Made by a program: the position numbers and the translations under genes
The notes under the pieces: model-generated
The model's database searches: none
Told to the model about the DNA's origin: nothing
Seen by the model: the letters and a program-made list of their open reading frames with translations, nothing else
Source of the DNA: Saprospiraceae bacterium
GTDB taxonomy: Bacteria; Bacteroidota; Bacteroidia; Chitinophagales; Saprospiraceae
NCBI GenBank assembly: GCA_028285545.1
Contig: JANQPA010000001.1
Span: 1-64,000 of the forward strand
DNA: 64,000 bases
Direction of reading: 5' to 3'
Part shown: piece by piece, positions 53,501-61,357 of the stretch
Position numbering within the stretch: the stretch's first letter is position 1
How the letters are laid out: each line of letters starts with the position of its first letter

Positions 53501-54844
53501 GATAATTGTGCAGGGCAAATTCTTGGCTCTACTTCTGATCCACTTTATTTTGATAAAGAAGGAACTTATACTGTTACTTGGATCTATGATGATGGAAATG
53601 GAAATACTTCCTCACAAGATCAAACCATCATCATTGAGGATGATGTGGCTCCTGTTCCTGATCGAAATAATCTGCCAACTCTCAGGGCTCAATGTGGACT
53701 TACGGTTTCTGCGAAGCCAACGGCTACAGATCGCTGTGTGGGGACTGTTGTTGGAACGACCTCTGATCCTTTGACTTATAATACCCAAGGTATCCACATC
53801 ATCACCTGGACTTTTGCTGATGGTAATGGAAACACGGTTACGCAAACTCAGAGAGTAGTCATCAGAGATAATAAAGCACCAATACCCGATCAGGCTAGTT
53901 TACCTGCTTTGACCGGCTCTTGTTCGGTTATGATCACCCATTTCCCTACCGCTACCGATAATTGTGTGGGTTCAGTTACGGCTACAACTGACAGCCCTCT
54001 GGAATTTGACCAGGAAGGAACCTTCGCCATTCTTTGGAATTACGATGATGGAAATGGAAACATCAGCACTCAGACTCAGTGGGTGATTGTTGGAGGAAAT
54101 GTTGCTCCCAATGCCTTGTGCAAAAACATTTCCATGCCTTTGACAGGAAATGGGTCCGTAAACATCAATCCTTCAGATATTGATAATGGTTCTTTTGATG
54201 ATTGCAGTTCAGTAACACTGCTCATCAGTCCGGCAGGTGGTTCTATTTTTGGCACTGCCCTTCCTCCGGCTTCAAGTATGGACTTGTACTGCAAAGACGG
54301 AAAGGAACAAAGTCTATTACTTTCCGTGACCAATGAAAAAGGCAATACAGCCTCATGCCAGGCCAAGGTCACTTTAGAAGGAACCGATAGCGATTCAGAT
54401 GGATTGCTGGACAGCTGTGACAATTGCCCAGACACTTACAATCTAAATCAAAAGGACAGCAATAATAATGGAACTGGAGATGCCTGTGAAGAAGACTCCA
54501 ATCCTGATCCAAACCCAGGAGGATGGGGAGGATGGAGTTTGAAAAAGCAAGGAAAAGAAGAATTTAACACCATCACGGAACTAAAGGCTTTTCCCAATCC
54601 ATTCCAGGAAGATCTCAATTTGAAATTTAATTTGAATCAGGAAGAAAGAACCACCATTGAGATTTTCAACATTCAAGGACAACGAGTGCATACTCTTTTA
54701 TCAGAGCTAGCGCCAAAAGGAGAGCACCGAGTCTTGTGGGATGGTAAGGATCAAAGTGGACAGTCTCTACCTTCAGGAGTTTACATGATTCGATTGAGAG
54801 CTGGCAAAGCCTTGATTAATCAGAAGGTGATCTTACAGCGGTAG
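47564..54844 (+). CDS. Giant T9SS adhesin with glycine-rich and HYR-like repeats
   Basis: 2426 aa. Signal peptide (LCLIIIAAIYSGKTQ). A glycine-rich domain (about 40-320) has GGG and GQGG runs. Repeats of about 80-90 aa start near 425 (CRDITVNTDENGS; CKDVTVQLDDKGS type), two with CUB-like GCYRFNWTDSHGDGF segments. Seven HYR-like units (VPDxxxLPxxxGEC...TFDDGNGN) span about 1651-2180, then a thrombospondin type 3 element (about 2275, DSDSDGLLDSCDNCPD) and a type A T9SS sorting domain (about 2340-2426). It is a secreted, surface-attached adhesin. Its C-terminal part is nearly identical to the next gene. Confidence 0.9.
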   Translation: MLYLINKRILLLCLIIIAAIYSGKTQSNLIPDGNPHTVFYNGNNQVQEFKIPNDISQGRIYLETFGGDGGAKSNKDDDKVKAKGGQGAQMGAWFEIGTGANKIPPGATVLFIIGEKGDNAALAGSGAGGGGGGSGLFFQESNGQWTLLVVAGGGQGGAGSKNDGLPGETFGCVNKLSDHRGQDVHCVVQGPYSSVFSCGTGGGALFDGVGQKYYPPDSDKPSSCSSCTAGKRGWPGANNIPTNNVKPTGGQGGSCGGDKWIGGGFGFGGGEAGKVYSTTPASGGGFTSGTGTGGGSYINPNMKMTQYFETRVRHSSTEDPQHGKAIYQIIPDPKAVCNDLTLEIKGPGNLVVPVVDLAKNSYTTLLGEPLSFTTPTGLENGTILLFNCGNVGTHQYDITVEGLVTGYTSECTSNVTVVSPNPVVKCRDITVNTDENGSLTLQPEQVLDEYLTFCGPSESAMLSLDKNNFTYDCAEGGPKTETVILNADDGVGNTSSCTSTVTINVGDNSKQTLSCRNIEVTTDEFGNAPLDPKQLMESYSNACGSLEPHTLSVGYTYLKYNCAEGGPVIETVGLHAQSEHLGIWSHCNSQVTVNFPEFNHKIKCYDIEVSAKSDGTLSINPSWILRDYINPCGAQNPTKLWLDEDFFTFTCEEGNSASRSVVLTAENENGETVSCSSMVTVNLDHLGELPASCKPAAVQVNPGETITLPASALDNNSSLLCDKNSYQFGESNLKLQVHTDGFNGDLSWSITSVDGNTVFAERPSYPHKRTSFGLNSYETDFLENIQLPPGCYRFNWTDSHGDGFWCVGNDIGFYRLTDVDGNVLAYGECSAIGSGQNTEFCVTADTYKDVMTFDCSNPGVYRVGLIAIAENGSTSSCQTTITVNGGPTAICQPVTVQIDNEGQASLSATDLDGGSFSDCGNIVSYQLGGSQINLTIQSDGANEDISWTITSLDGSQIFAQNSSYGDGFEFLESINIPAGCYMFNWMDSKGDGFACPGNSDRFYRLMDAEGNLLATGSCQHIGSGASRKFCVEANSFVKALSFDCSDSGQQAAILTVTDEAGNTASCQSTITIESGAIKPIECVSAPVVVQLNENGQVSPNPEQFLAGGPTACSITSLSLDQSDFDCNTLGTRTIILNATHIDGSSSSCEAQIQVRENVPPTPVCKDVTVQLDDKGSLTLDASVFDNGSTDNCGISDLYFSDYSSSKTFVCSDVGVYQLYDIIVEDYNSNLAYCSVTFTLEDKTPPVVLTQDVTIQLDVSGMGTISTNDIDNGSNDACGIKELILDKSEFSYNDLGQNKVFLTVTDNNNNTASQEATVTVQENLAPTALCQNVTVQLDENGNGSTSASAIDNGSHDGSGIKELSLDLTDFNCNHIGDNPVVLTVTDNAGNSSTCEAMVKVVDELAPDAICKTTLVVQLDENGEATFRAQELDNGSTDNCGSLTFEFSNGSTEKLVTCTTGGIDQDLFVKDNKGNTSSCGTTIIVEDNIPPVAVCKDVTIEFPAEGGDYVELEVLNIDVENSYDNCEIGPILIRLLAGDCSMISVSPIPFSSSISDVSGNVSTCTSLVTVVDRTAPEARCKNVTIQLDENGEGTISAAQIDNGSSDACGIAEMTLDKTTISCSDNSVTMTVKDNNGNVSSCTATVITLDEIPPVPDLTDLPDIAAECSATVTAPTATDNCGGTIMASTNDPLSYSSQGTHIITWSFDDGNGNIHTQTQTVIIKDVSNPVPDQASLPIVKGECSVSVSAAPTATDNCEGIITGTTSDPLTYSTLGTHTLTWTFDDGNGNVATQTQTVIVEDVTKPVPDLATLPTVTGECSATVSTTPTAKDNCSGQTIMGTTSDPLTYSTQGTHTITWSFDDGNGNVATQTQTVIVDDVTKPVPDQNSLPILSAECSVTVSQTPTATDNCAGTIIGTTTDPLSYSSQGTHIITWSFDDGNGNVSTQTQTVIIKDVTAPVPDVATLPTITGNCEVGLEPPFATDNCAGQILGSTSDPLYFDKEGTYTVTWIYDDGNGNTSSQDQTIIIEDDVAPVPDRNNLPTLRAQCGLTVSAKPTATDRCVGTVVGTTSDPLTYNTQGIHIITWTFADGNGNTVTQTQRVVIRDNKAPIPDQASLPALTGSCSVMITHFPTATDNCVGSVTATTDSPLEFDQEGTFAILWNYDDGNGNISTQTQWVIVGGNVAPNALCKNISMPLTGNGSVNINPSDIDNGSFDDCSSVTLLISPAGGSIFGTALPPASSMDLYCKDGKEQSLLLSVTNEKGNTASCQAKVTLEGTDSDSDGLLDSCDNCPDTYNLNQKDSNNNGTGDACEEDSNPDPNPGGWGGWSLKKQGKEEFNTITELKAFPNPFQEDLNLKFNLNQEERTTIEIFNIQGQRVHTLLSELAPKGEHRVLWDGKDQSGQSLPSGVYMIRLRAGKALINQKVILQR

Positions 54845-54882
54845 TTTAAAAAGAAAACACTGTTTAAGTTTTAAAAAAAGGA

Positions 54883-54906
54883 CATGGCCTGTTTTGACGG
54901 GCCATG
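54883..54906 (+). terminator. Hairpin between the two adhesins
   Basis: CATGGCC (54883-54889) pairs with GGCCATG (54900-54906) around TGTTTTGACG, 39 bp beyond the first adhesin stop. It has no strong T-tail, so it may attenuate rather than stop transcription into the second adhesin. Confidence 0.45.
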
Positions 54907-55049
54907 ATCCTGCTTCCATAATTTTTTCAAATCATCCCTTATATGGGTATTTGAGCAGATTGCTAATGCTCCATTGTTTAACTCTCAATACTATAATTTT
55001 TCTCATTTCTGCTCACACACAACAATATTTTCTATTAAAAAATTTATCC

Positions 55050-58000
55050 ATGAAACAACAAAATTCATTAGGAATAAAGCGATCTCTATGGATCATTTTT
55101 GTATTGTTATTATTGGCTTTGTCCTTTATTATAAAGTATAATAAGCCAACTCAAGCTAAAACCAAAGAAAAGTTTATAAGCTCTTATGTTACCTTAGACG
55201 ATCACAATCCTGACTATTGGAAGACAGAAGGACCTTTTGGAAACTACATAAGAGAATATGAACTTAAAGAATTCAGAGATAAAAATGCCAAACATTTTCC
55301 TACCGAAAATGGTAATGTAGCGGTTATTAGTGCCGGAGCCATCCATTATTTAGATGAAAAAGGCGATTGGCAGGAAATTGATACCCGAGTCAGGCAATCC
55401 CAAGTGTCCGGCTATGCTTTTGAAAACACACGAAACGGGATCAGAACCTGGTATCCGGATGAAACCGGTGAGTCTGTAGAAGTCGGACTGGGGTATGAAT
55501 TTTTATCTGTTGGCAGCAATATGACTTTAAGCTGGGAGGACGGAACTGGTAAAATATATAAACGACAAACTTCTACTTTTTCCTTTCCTGAAGCAGACAG
55601 CAATAAAGTAGTATATCACGCTTTTTTTCCCAGAGTGGATAATGAATTTGAGGTAGAAGCCGACAGAATAAAAAATAAGCTACTCTTAAAAAAGAGACCA
55701 GCAGCAAAGGGAAGCTATTTAGTCCTAAGCGAGCAACTGATTTTACCAAAAGGATGGACTGTAAAATTAAATGAGGAAAGTACAGGTGATGTTTATGAAA
55801 CTAAAAAAGGTTTTGAAATCGTGGACAAACTTGGGATACCCCAGTTGTTTGTACCGGCCCCAGAGGTTTATAGCTTGGGAGAGCAGGTATTTCCGGATGA
55901 AGATCTACCAGCCAAGTGGATTTTAGAACAAGATGGGCAAGTACTAAGCCTTAAAATGCAAGTATTGCAAACCTGGTTACAAGATCCTGAAAGACGATAT
56001 CCCGTTGTTTTAGACCCTACTTTCAACAAAACCGGCACCAGAGCTGGCTCCGTTAATGAATCTGGTCACCAAAGTGTTAATAATGCAAATCAAGCACTGG
56101 TTGGATTACATACCGGAGGAATCCATAGAGGGTTTATAAATTGGAATATTGCAAGTATTCCAAATGATTCAAGAATTGACCAAGTTAAGGGATTGTTGAA
56201 AGCGGTAGATCTTCATTCTAGGCCCTTTGATGTGAATGTAAATCAAATCGCTGGTACCTCTGGCTATGGTAATTACTGGGCAGGGAATCGTTTTCTAGGT
56301 TTTGAGGATATGGGGACAGGGCCTACCTACTATTCTTTTGAATATGTAGGAGGACTAGGAGGCCCCTTGACGTATCCCACCTGGGGGTCACCGATCGATT
56401 ATGGTCCTCAAGCACGAATAGATTTAAAAGCCCAGTTGATGAAAAATGATATTAGATTTCAAGTTGGGCTTAGCCCTGCTGGGTCCACTTTCTGTAACAG
56501 AAATAGGTGTACCAGGGCTGAATTTACGGGTACAGGTTCTACTCTTGTTGTAGAATATTGTGTACCCTTTCTTATTCTAACACAGCCTAGCAATCAAACC
56601 ACTTGCAGAAATGGGAACGCGAATTTTACGACTACCTTTCGTGGTTCAGGCTCCATTAACAACCGACAATGGCAATATTCATCCGATGATGGCGCTACCT
56701 GGAATGACTTAGTTAACGGTGGGTCAGCACCAGCCATTTCTGGAGCAAATACCCCCAACCTATCCCTTTCAAACATCCCCGAATCTTGGCTAAATTACTT
56801 GTTTAGATATGGTGCTTCCAATGACTGTAGCGGTGGAATAGTTTGGTCAAATGGGGCTAAGTTAAATTTTATACCTGTGCCATCCCTTACCTCAAATCCG
56901 CAATCAGGAAGCACTTGTGAAGGAGGAAATTATTCTTTTAATGCTTCCTTTAAAGATGCCAGAAATTATAATTGGCAACAATCATTTGATGAAGGAGCCA
57001 CCTGGGTCAATTTAAGTAATGGTCCAAACTTTAGCGGAGTTACCCTTACTGCGCTCAATGTCATAAATGCGCCTGCTAGTTTTAATGGTACAAAATTTAG
57101 GTTGCGAGCTTATAATGACTGTGAAGAAAACTTTAGCCTTCCGGCTACTTTAACCTTGCTGGTTTTTCCAACTATTACTTTAAACCCAAGTCCAGAAACT
57201 ATCTATAAGGAACAGGATGCTTCTTTTTCTGCTGGTTTTAGTGGATCAATATTCCAACAATGGGTTTACACTACTGACGGGGGAGCAAACTGGATACCAT
57301 TATTTGATGGTGGGCTTAATCCTCAGATATCTGGTGCCTCAACCAATATGCTTACTTTAAGTAATGTGCCTGCAACCTGGAATGGTAGAGAATTTGCCTT
57401 AAGCGGACGCAATTCTGGTTGTGGTTCCGCTTATACCAATCGAGCCCTCCTTTCGGTTGTAGATTGTGCTGTTCCAGAGGCTAAATGCCAAAACATTATC
57501 GTTCAGTTGGATGCCAATAATATTGCCACTATTAATGCTTCTGATGTTGATGCAGGAAGTACTGCTAGCTGCGGCTTGAAGAGTTTGACTGTAACACCAC
57601 AGGTTTTTAATTGTAGTACCCTGGGAGATCAAACAGTTGAATTAACCATCACGGATGATTTAAATACAAGTTCTTCCTGTGAGGCTATGGTCACCGTACA
57701 GGATAAAACAAAACCGGTGCCAGATCATGCGGTATTACCTATTATAAATGGTGAATGCTCTGCTACCGTCTCCCCTCCTACCGCTACTGATAATTGCTCA
57801 GGAACAATTATAGGTACTACTTCTGATCCTTTGATTTATAATTCTCAAGGATTCTACATCATCACCTGGCGTTTTGATGATGGCAATGGAAATGTCCATT
57901 TACAACTTCAAGCAGTCAATGTACAGGATAAAACAAAGCCCATGCCAGATCTTGATATTCTACCCACTATAATTGGCGAGTGTTCTGCTACTGTTGCTAC

Positions 58001-60764
58001 TATTCCTACCGCAACCGATAATTGTGAAGGCACTATTCTGGGAACCACTGACGATCCATTGACTTACAATACTCAAGGCACCCACACCATTACCTGGGCC
58101 TTTGATGATGAAAAAGGAAATATAGAAACACAAACACAAACCGTTATCGTGAACGATGTCACCAAGCCCGTGCCAGATATTGCTAATCTACCAACTATAA
58201 CTGGCGAATGCTCTGCTACTCTTAATACTATCCCTACTGCTACCGATAACTGCGAAGGAACAATTATAGGTACTACTTCTGATCCTTTGACTTATTCTAC
58301 TCAGGGAACACACATTATCAACTGGACTTTTGATGATGGCAATGGTAATATCGAAACACAAATGCAAACTGTAATAATAAAAGATGAAACAGCTCCTATT
58401 GCTCTTTGCAAAAACTTAAATGTTCCTGTTGATGCAAACGGACAGGCAATCGTTCAACCCCAGGACCTCGACAATGGATCAAGTGATAATTGTGGGACTG
58501 TCCAATTTGAATTTTCAGACGGCAGTAAGGAGATGCTTATTCAGTGTCCATCAGAATTAAAATCTGGTCCAAGTATTTCCTTAATTGTAAAGGATAGTAA
58601 TGGAAATCAAAGCACCTGTTCTGGAACAGTGTCTACCATTGATAATATTCCTCCGGTGGCAAAATGTAAAAATATTACTCTAGAATTAGACGCTAATGGT
58701 AGCGTTGGTTTTTCTCCGACAGATGTAAATGATGGATCGTTCGATAATTGTGGTTTAAAACTCGATAATAACCCTAAAGAGAATCTTAATTGTAATGATA
58801 TAGGCACTTTTCAACAGGAATTAACTATCTCAGATTATTCTAATAATCAACATTCCTGTACTGGTCAGGTAACTGTAGTTGATCGCATCCCCCCTGTGCC
58901 TGATTTAGCTACACTACCTACTGTTACTGTTGAGTGTACTGCCACTCTAACTCCTCCTGCCGCTACCGATAATTGTGCCGGCAAAATCATAGGAGTTACT
59001 TCAGATCCATTGACTTATTCCACTCAAGGTACCCACACCATCACCTGGTCCTTTGATGATGGTAATGGTAATGTAGCCACTCAAACTCAAACTGTGATCG
59101 TTGATGATGTTACTACTCCCGTTCCAGATGCAGCTACACTACCTACTGTGACAGGAGAATGCTCTGCAAGCCTTTCTCAGACCCCTACAGCCACAGATAA
59201 TTGTGCTGGTACTATAATAGGCACCACCACCGATCCCCTGTCCTACGCTTCCCAGGGAACTCACATCATTAACTGGAATTTCAATGATGGTAATGGAAAT
59301 GTATCCTCACAAACTCAAACTGTGATCATTAAGGATGTCACTGCTCCGGTGCCTGATGTGGCTACTTTGCCCACCATCACTGGAAACTGTGAAGCGGGTC
59401 TGGAGCCTCCTTTTGCTACTGATAATTGTGCTGGTCAAATTCTTGGCTCTACTTCTGATCCACTCTACTTTGACAAAGAAGGAACTTATACCATTACCTG
59501 GGTCTATGATGATGGAAATGGAAATACTTCCAGCCAGGATCAAACCATTGTCATTGAGGATGATATTGCTCCAGTTCCCGATCGGAATAATCTGCCAACT
59601 CTGAGGGCACAGTGTGGGCTTACGGTTTCCACTATTCCTACGGCTACTGATCGCTGTGTGGGGGCTGTTGTTGGAACGACTTCTGATCCTTTGACTTATA
59701 ACACCCAAGGTATCCACATCATTACCTGGACCTATGATGATGGCAATGGAAATTCAGTTACTCAAACTCAAAGAGTGGTCATCAGAGATAATAAAGCTCC
59801 TGTTCCTGATCAAGCCAATTTGCCTGCTTTGACAGGATCTTGTTCGGTTATGATCACCAATTTCCCTACGGCTACCGATAATTGTGTGGGTTCTATTACC
59901 GCTACTACTGACAGTCCGCTGGAATTTGATCAGGAAGGTACTTATGCCATCCTCTGGACTTACGATGATGGCAATGGAAACACCAGTGTTCAAACTCAGT
60001 GGGTAATTGTGGGAGGAGATGCTGCTCCTAATGCACGGTGTAAAGATATTTCCATACCAATGACTGGCGATGGACCTGTAAACATCAGCGCATCAGACAT
60101 AGACAATGGATCTTTTGATGACTGTAGTCAGGTTACCTTACTCATCAGTCCAGCAGGTGGTTCTATTTTTGGTACAGGCCTTCCGCCTGCTCCAAGTATG
60201 GATATTCATTGTCTGAATGGTAAAGAACAAAATCTATTACTCTCAGTAACCAATGAAAAAGGGAATACGGCTTATTGCCAGGCCAAGGTTACCCTACAAG
60301 GCACAGACACGGATAATGATGGAATCCTGGACAGCTGTGACAACTGCCCGGACACTTACAATCCGGATCAAAAGGACAGCAATAATAATGGCAAAGGAGA
60401 TGCCTGTGAAGAAAGCTCAAATCCAGATCCAAACCCAGGTGGCTGGGGAGGATGGAGTTTGAAAAAGCAAGGACAGGAAGAATTCAACATCATTACGGAA
60501 TTAAAGGCTTTTCCAAATCCATTTAAAGAAGATCTCAATTTGAGTTTCAATTTGAGTCAGGAAGAAAGAACCACCATTGAGATTTTCAACATTCAGGGTC
60601 AAAGAGTGCATACGCTATTATCTGAGATAGCACCTAAAGGAGAGCACCGAGTTTTATGGGATGGAAAGGATCAAGATGGGCAGCCAATGCCCGCAGGTAT
60701 TTATATGGTCAGATTGAGAGCAGGAAAGGCATTGATTAACCAGAAGGTGATTCTGCAGAGATAA
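55050..60764 (+). CDS. Giant T9SS adhesin, second paralogue with a different N-terminal half
   Basis: 1904 aa from ATG 55050, where a signal-anchor-like segment follows (SLWIIFVLLLLALSFII); a TTG opens the frame at 54894. The N-terminal part (about 40-330) has HYLDEKGDWQEIDT motifs resembling leader domains of DNRLRE/Rhs-like proteins, then a DNRLRE-type beta domain (about 340-480), then three Ig-like domains (about 485-800, QWQYSSDDGATWNDL). HYR-like units follow: three VPD-type from about 889, two LDANG-type, then five VPD-type to about 1650. It ends with a TSP3 element (about 1752) and a T9SS sorting domain (about 1818-1904). Confidence 0.9.
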   Translation: MKQQNSLGIKRSLWIIFVLLLLALSFIIKYNKPTQAKTKEKFISSYVTLDDHNPDYWKTEGPFGNYIREYELKEFRDKNAKHFPTENGNVAVISAGAIHYLDEKGDWQEIDTRVRQSQVSGYAFENTRNGIRTWYPDETGESVEVGLGYEFLSVGSNMTLSWEDGTGKIYKRQTSTFSFPEADSNKVVYHAFFPRVDNEFEVEADRIKNKLLLKKRPAAKGSYLVLSEQLILPKGWTVKLNEESTGDVYETKKGFEIVDKLGIPQLFVPAPEVYSLGEQVFPDEDLPAKWILEQDGQVLSLKMQVLQTWLQDPERRYPVVLDPTFNKTGTRAGSVNESGHQSVNNANQALVGLHTGGIHRGFINWNIASIPNDSRIDQVKGLLKAVDLHSRPFDVNVNQIAGTSGYGNYWAGNRFLGFEDMGTGPTYYSFEYVGGLGGPLTYPTWGSPIDYGPQARIDLKAQLMKNDIRFQVGLSPAGSTFCNRNRCTRAEFTGTGSTLVVEYCVPFLILTQPSNQTTCRNGNANFTTTFRGSGSINNRQWQYSSDDGATWNDLVNGGSAPAISGANTPNLSLSNIPESWLNYLFRYGASNDCSGGIVWSNGAKLNFIPVPSLTSNPQSGSTCEGGNYSFNASFKDARNYNWQQSFDEGATWVNLSNGPNFSGVTLTALNVINAPASFNGTKFRLRAYNDCEENFSLPATLTLLVFPTITLNPSPETIYKEQDASFSAGFSGSIFQQWVYTTDGGANWIPLFDGGLNPQISGASTNMLTLSNVPATWNGREFALSGRNSGCGSAYTNRALLSVVDCAVPEAKCQNIIVQLDANNIATINASDVDAGSTASCGLKSLTVTPQVFNCSTLGDQTVELTITDDLNTSSSCEAMVTVQDKTKPVPDHAVLPIINGECSATVSPPTATDNCSGTIIGTTSDPLIYNSQGFYIITWRFDDGNGNVHLQLQAVNVQDKTKPMPDLDILPTIIGECSATVATIPTATDNCEGTILGTTDDPLTYNTQGTHTITWAFDDEKGNIETQTQTVIVNDVTKPVPDIANLPTITGECSATLNTIPTATDNCEGTIIGTTSDPLTYSTQGTHIINWTFDDGNGNIETQMQTVIIKDETAPIALCKNLNVPVDANGQAIVQPQDLDNGSSDNCGTVQFEFSDGSKEMLIQCPSELKSGPSISLIVKDSNGNQSTCSGTVSTIDNIPPVAKCKNITLELDANGSVGFSPTDVNDGSFDNCGLKLDNNPKENLNCNDIGTFQQELTISDYSNNQHSCTGQVTVVDRIPPVPDLATLPTVTVECTATLTPPAATDNCAGKIIGVTSDPLTYSTQGTHTITWSFDDGNGNVATQTQTVIVDDVTTPVPDAATLPTVTGECSASLSQTPTATDNCAGTIIGTTTDPLSYASQGTHIINWNFNDGNGNVSSQTQTVIIKDVTAPVPDVATLPTITGNCEAGLEPPFATDNCAGQILGSTSDPLYFDKEGTYTITWVYDDGNGNTSSQDQTIVIEDDIAPVPDRNNLPTLRAQCGLTVSTIPTATDRCVGAVVGTTSDPLTYNTQGIHIITWTYDDGNGNSVTQTQRVVIRDNKAPVPDQANLPALTGSCSVMITNFPTATDNCVGSITATTDSPLEFDQEGTYAILWTYDDGNGNTSVQTQWVIVGGDAAPNARCKDISIPMTGDGPVNISASDIDNGSFDDCSQVTLLISPAGGSIFGTGLPPAPSMDIHCLNGKEQNLLLSVTNEKGNTAYCQAKVTLQGTDTDNDGILDSCDNCPDTYNPDQKDSNNNGKGDACEESSNPDPNPGGWGGWSLKKQGQEEFNIITELKAFPNPFKEDLNLSFNLSQEERTTIEIFNIQGQRVHTLLSEIAPKGEHRVLWDGKDQDGQPMPAGIYMVRLRAGKALINQKVILQR

Positions 60765-61357
60765 GTGTGTGGAGATAACATTAATCATCCCGAATTTTCT
60801 AAAATTATTCACCAAAAGTGATCTCAGATCGGAGACATATAACTGCCTTCGGCAGTCTGGGAGACAAATGAGATATATGGAGATAAATTGTCTTATTCAT
60901 GTACTATTAATATGGAATATCCAGAAAATTAAGGCCTAGCTTGTCCAGTACGGAAAATTCATTAACATAAAAGACTATATATCTCCATTTATTTTCCATT
61001 TGTCTCTATTTATCTCCCATTTTTTGGGTGATAAAGAATGAAATCGTGGCTAATCTTAAAATTTTTGGGATGGCTAATGTTACTTATTTTACTATCTGGT
61101 CTTCAAAAATACAAGACTACAATTGCCTTTCTACCACTTTATTAGTTAATTTGAAGGACATTCAATTAGTTAACACAAGTTGCCTTGCAACTTGCTAGAA
61201 GAAAGAATAAGGTAAAAAGTAGAAAGATATTTATCTGAATGATGATCAAAATGCTATTTTTAATTGATTTTGTCCTTCTACTTTCTTCTTTTTACCATCT
61301 ACCCAAGTTGCATCGCAACTTGAATTAGTTAATAACAACAGAGGGATAACTCTATTC
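60765..61357. other. 593-bp gap with hairpins and an inverted-repeat element
   Basis: No gene supported. It has a hairpin ACTGCC/GGCAGT (60842-60856), GGAGATA/TATCTCC-like inverted segments at about 60880-61015, and the inverted-repeat element at 61176-61322 annotated separately. It contains the regulatory region of the second hybrid sensor. No clear TAnnTTTG box was identified. Confidence 0.45.
61176..61322. repeat. Inverted-repeat (MITE-like) element with CAAGTTGC hairpin ends
   Basis: Each end is a hairpin: CAAGTTGC-CTT-GCAACTTG (61176-61194) and CAAGTTGC-ATC-GCAACTTG (61304-61322). Inside, GGTAAAAAGTAGAAAG (61211 on) is mirrored by CTACTTTCTTCTTTTTACC (61279-61297). AATTAGTTAA flanks the element on both outer sides (61164-61173 and 61323-61332), a possible target duplication. 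It ends 35 bp before the second hybrid sensor start. Confidence 0.6.

Noticed and set aside
59307-59717. 136-codon minus-strand ORF antisense to the second adhesin, with similar ones at 52123, 53219, 53612 and 54076
   Set aside because: The regular repeat DNA of the HYR units leaves the reverse frames open periodically. The ORFs repeat with the adhesin units and carry no independent domain.
47564-60764. Phage or conjugative-transfer origin for the giant genes
   Set aside because: The repeats and T9SS tails are typical of chromosomal Bacteroidota adhesins. No integrase, portal, relaxase or att-like sites were seen.
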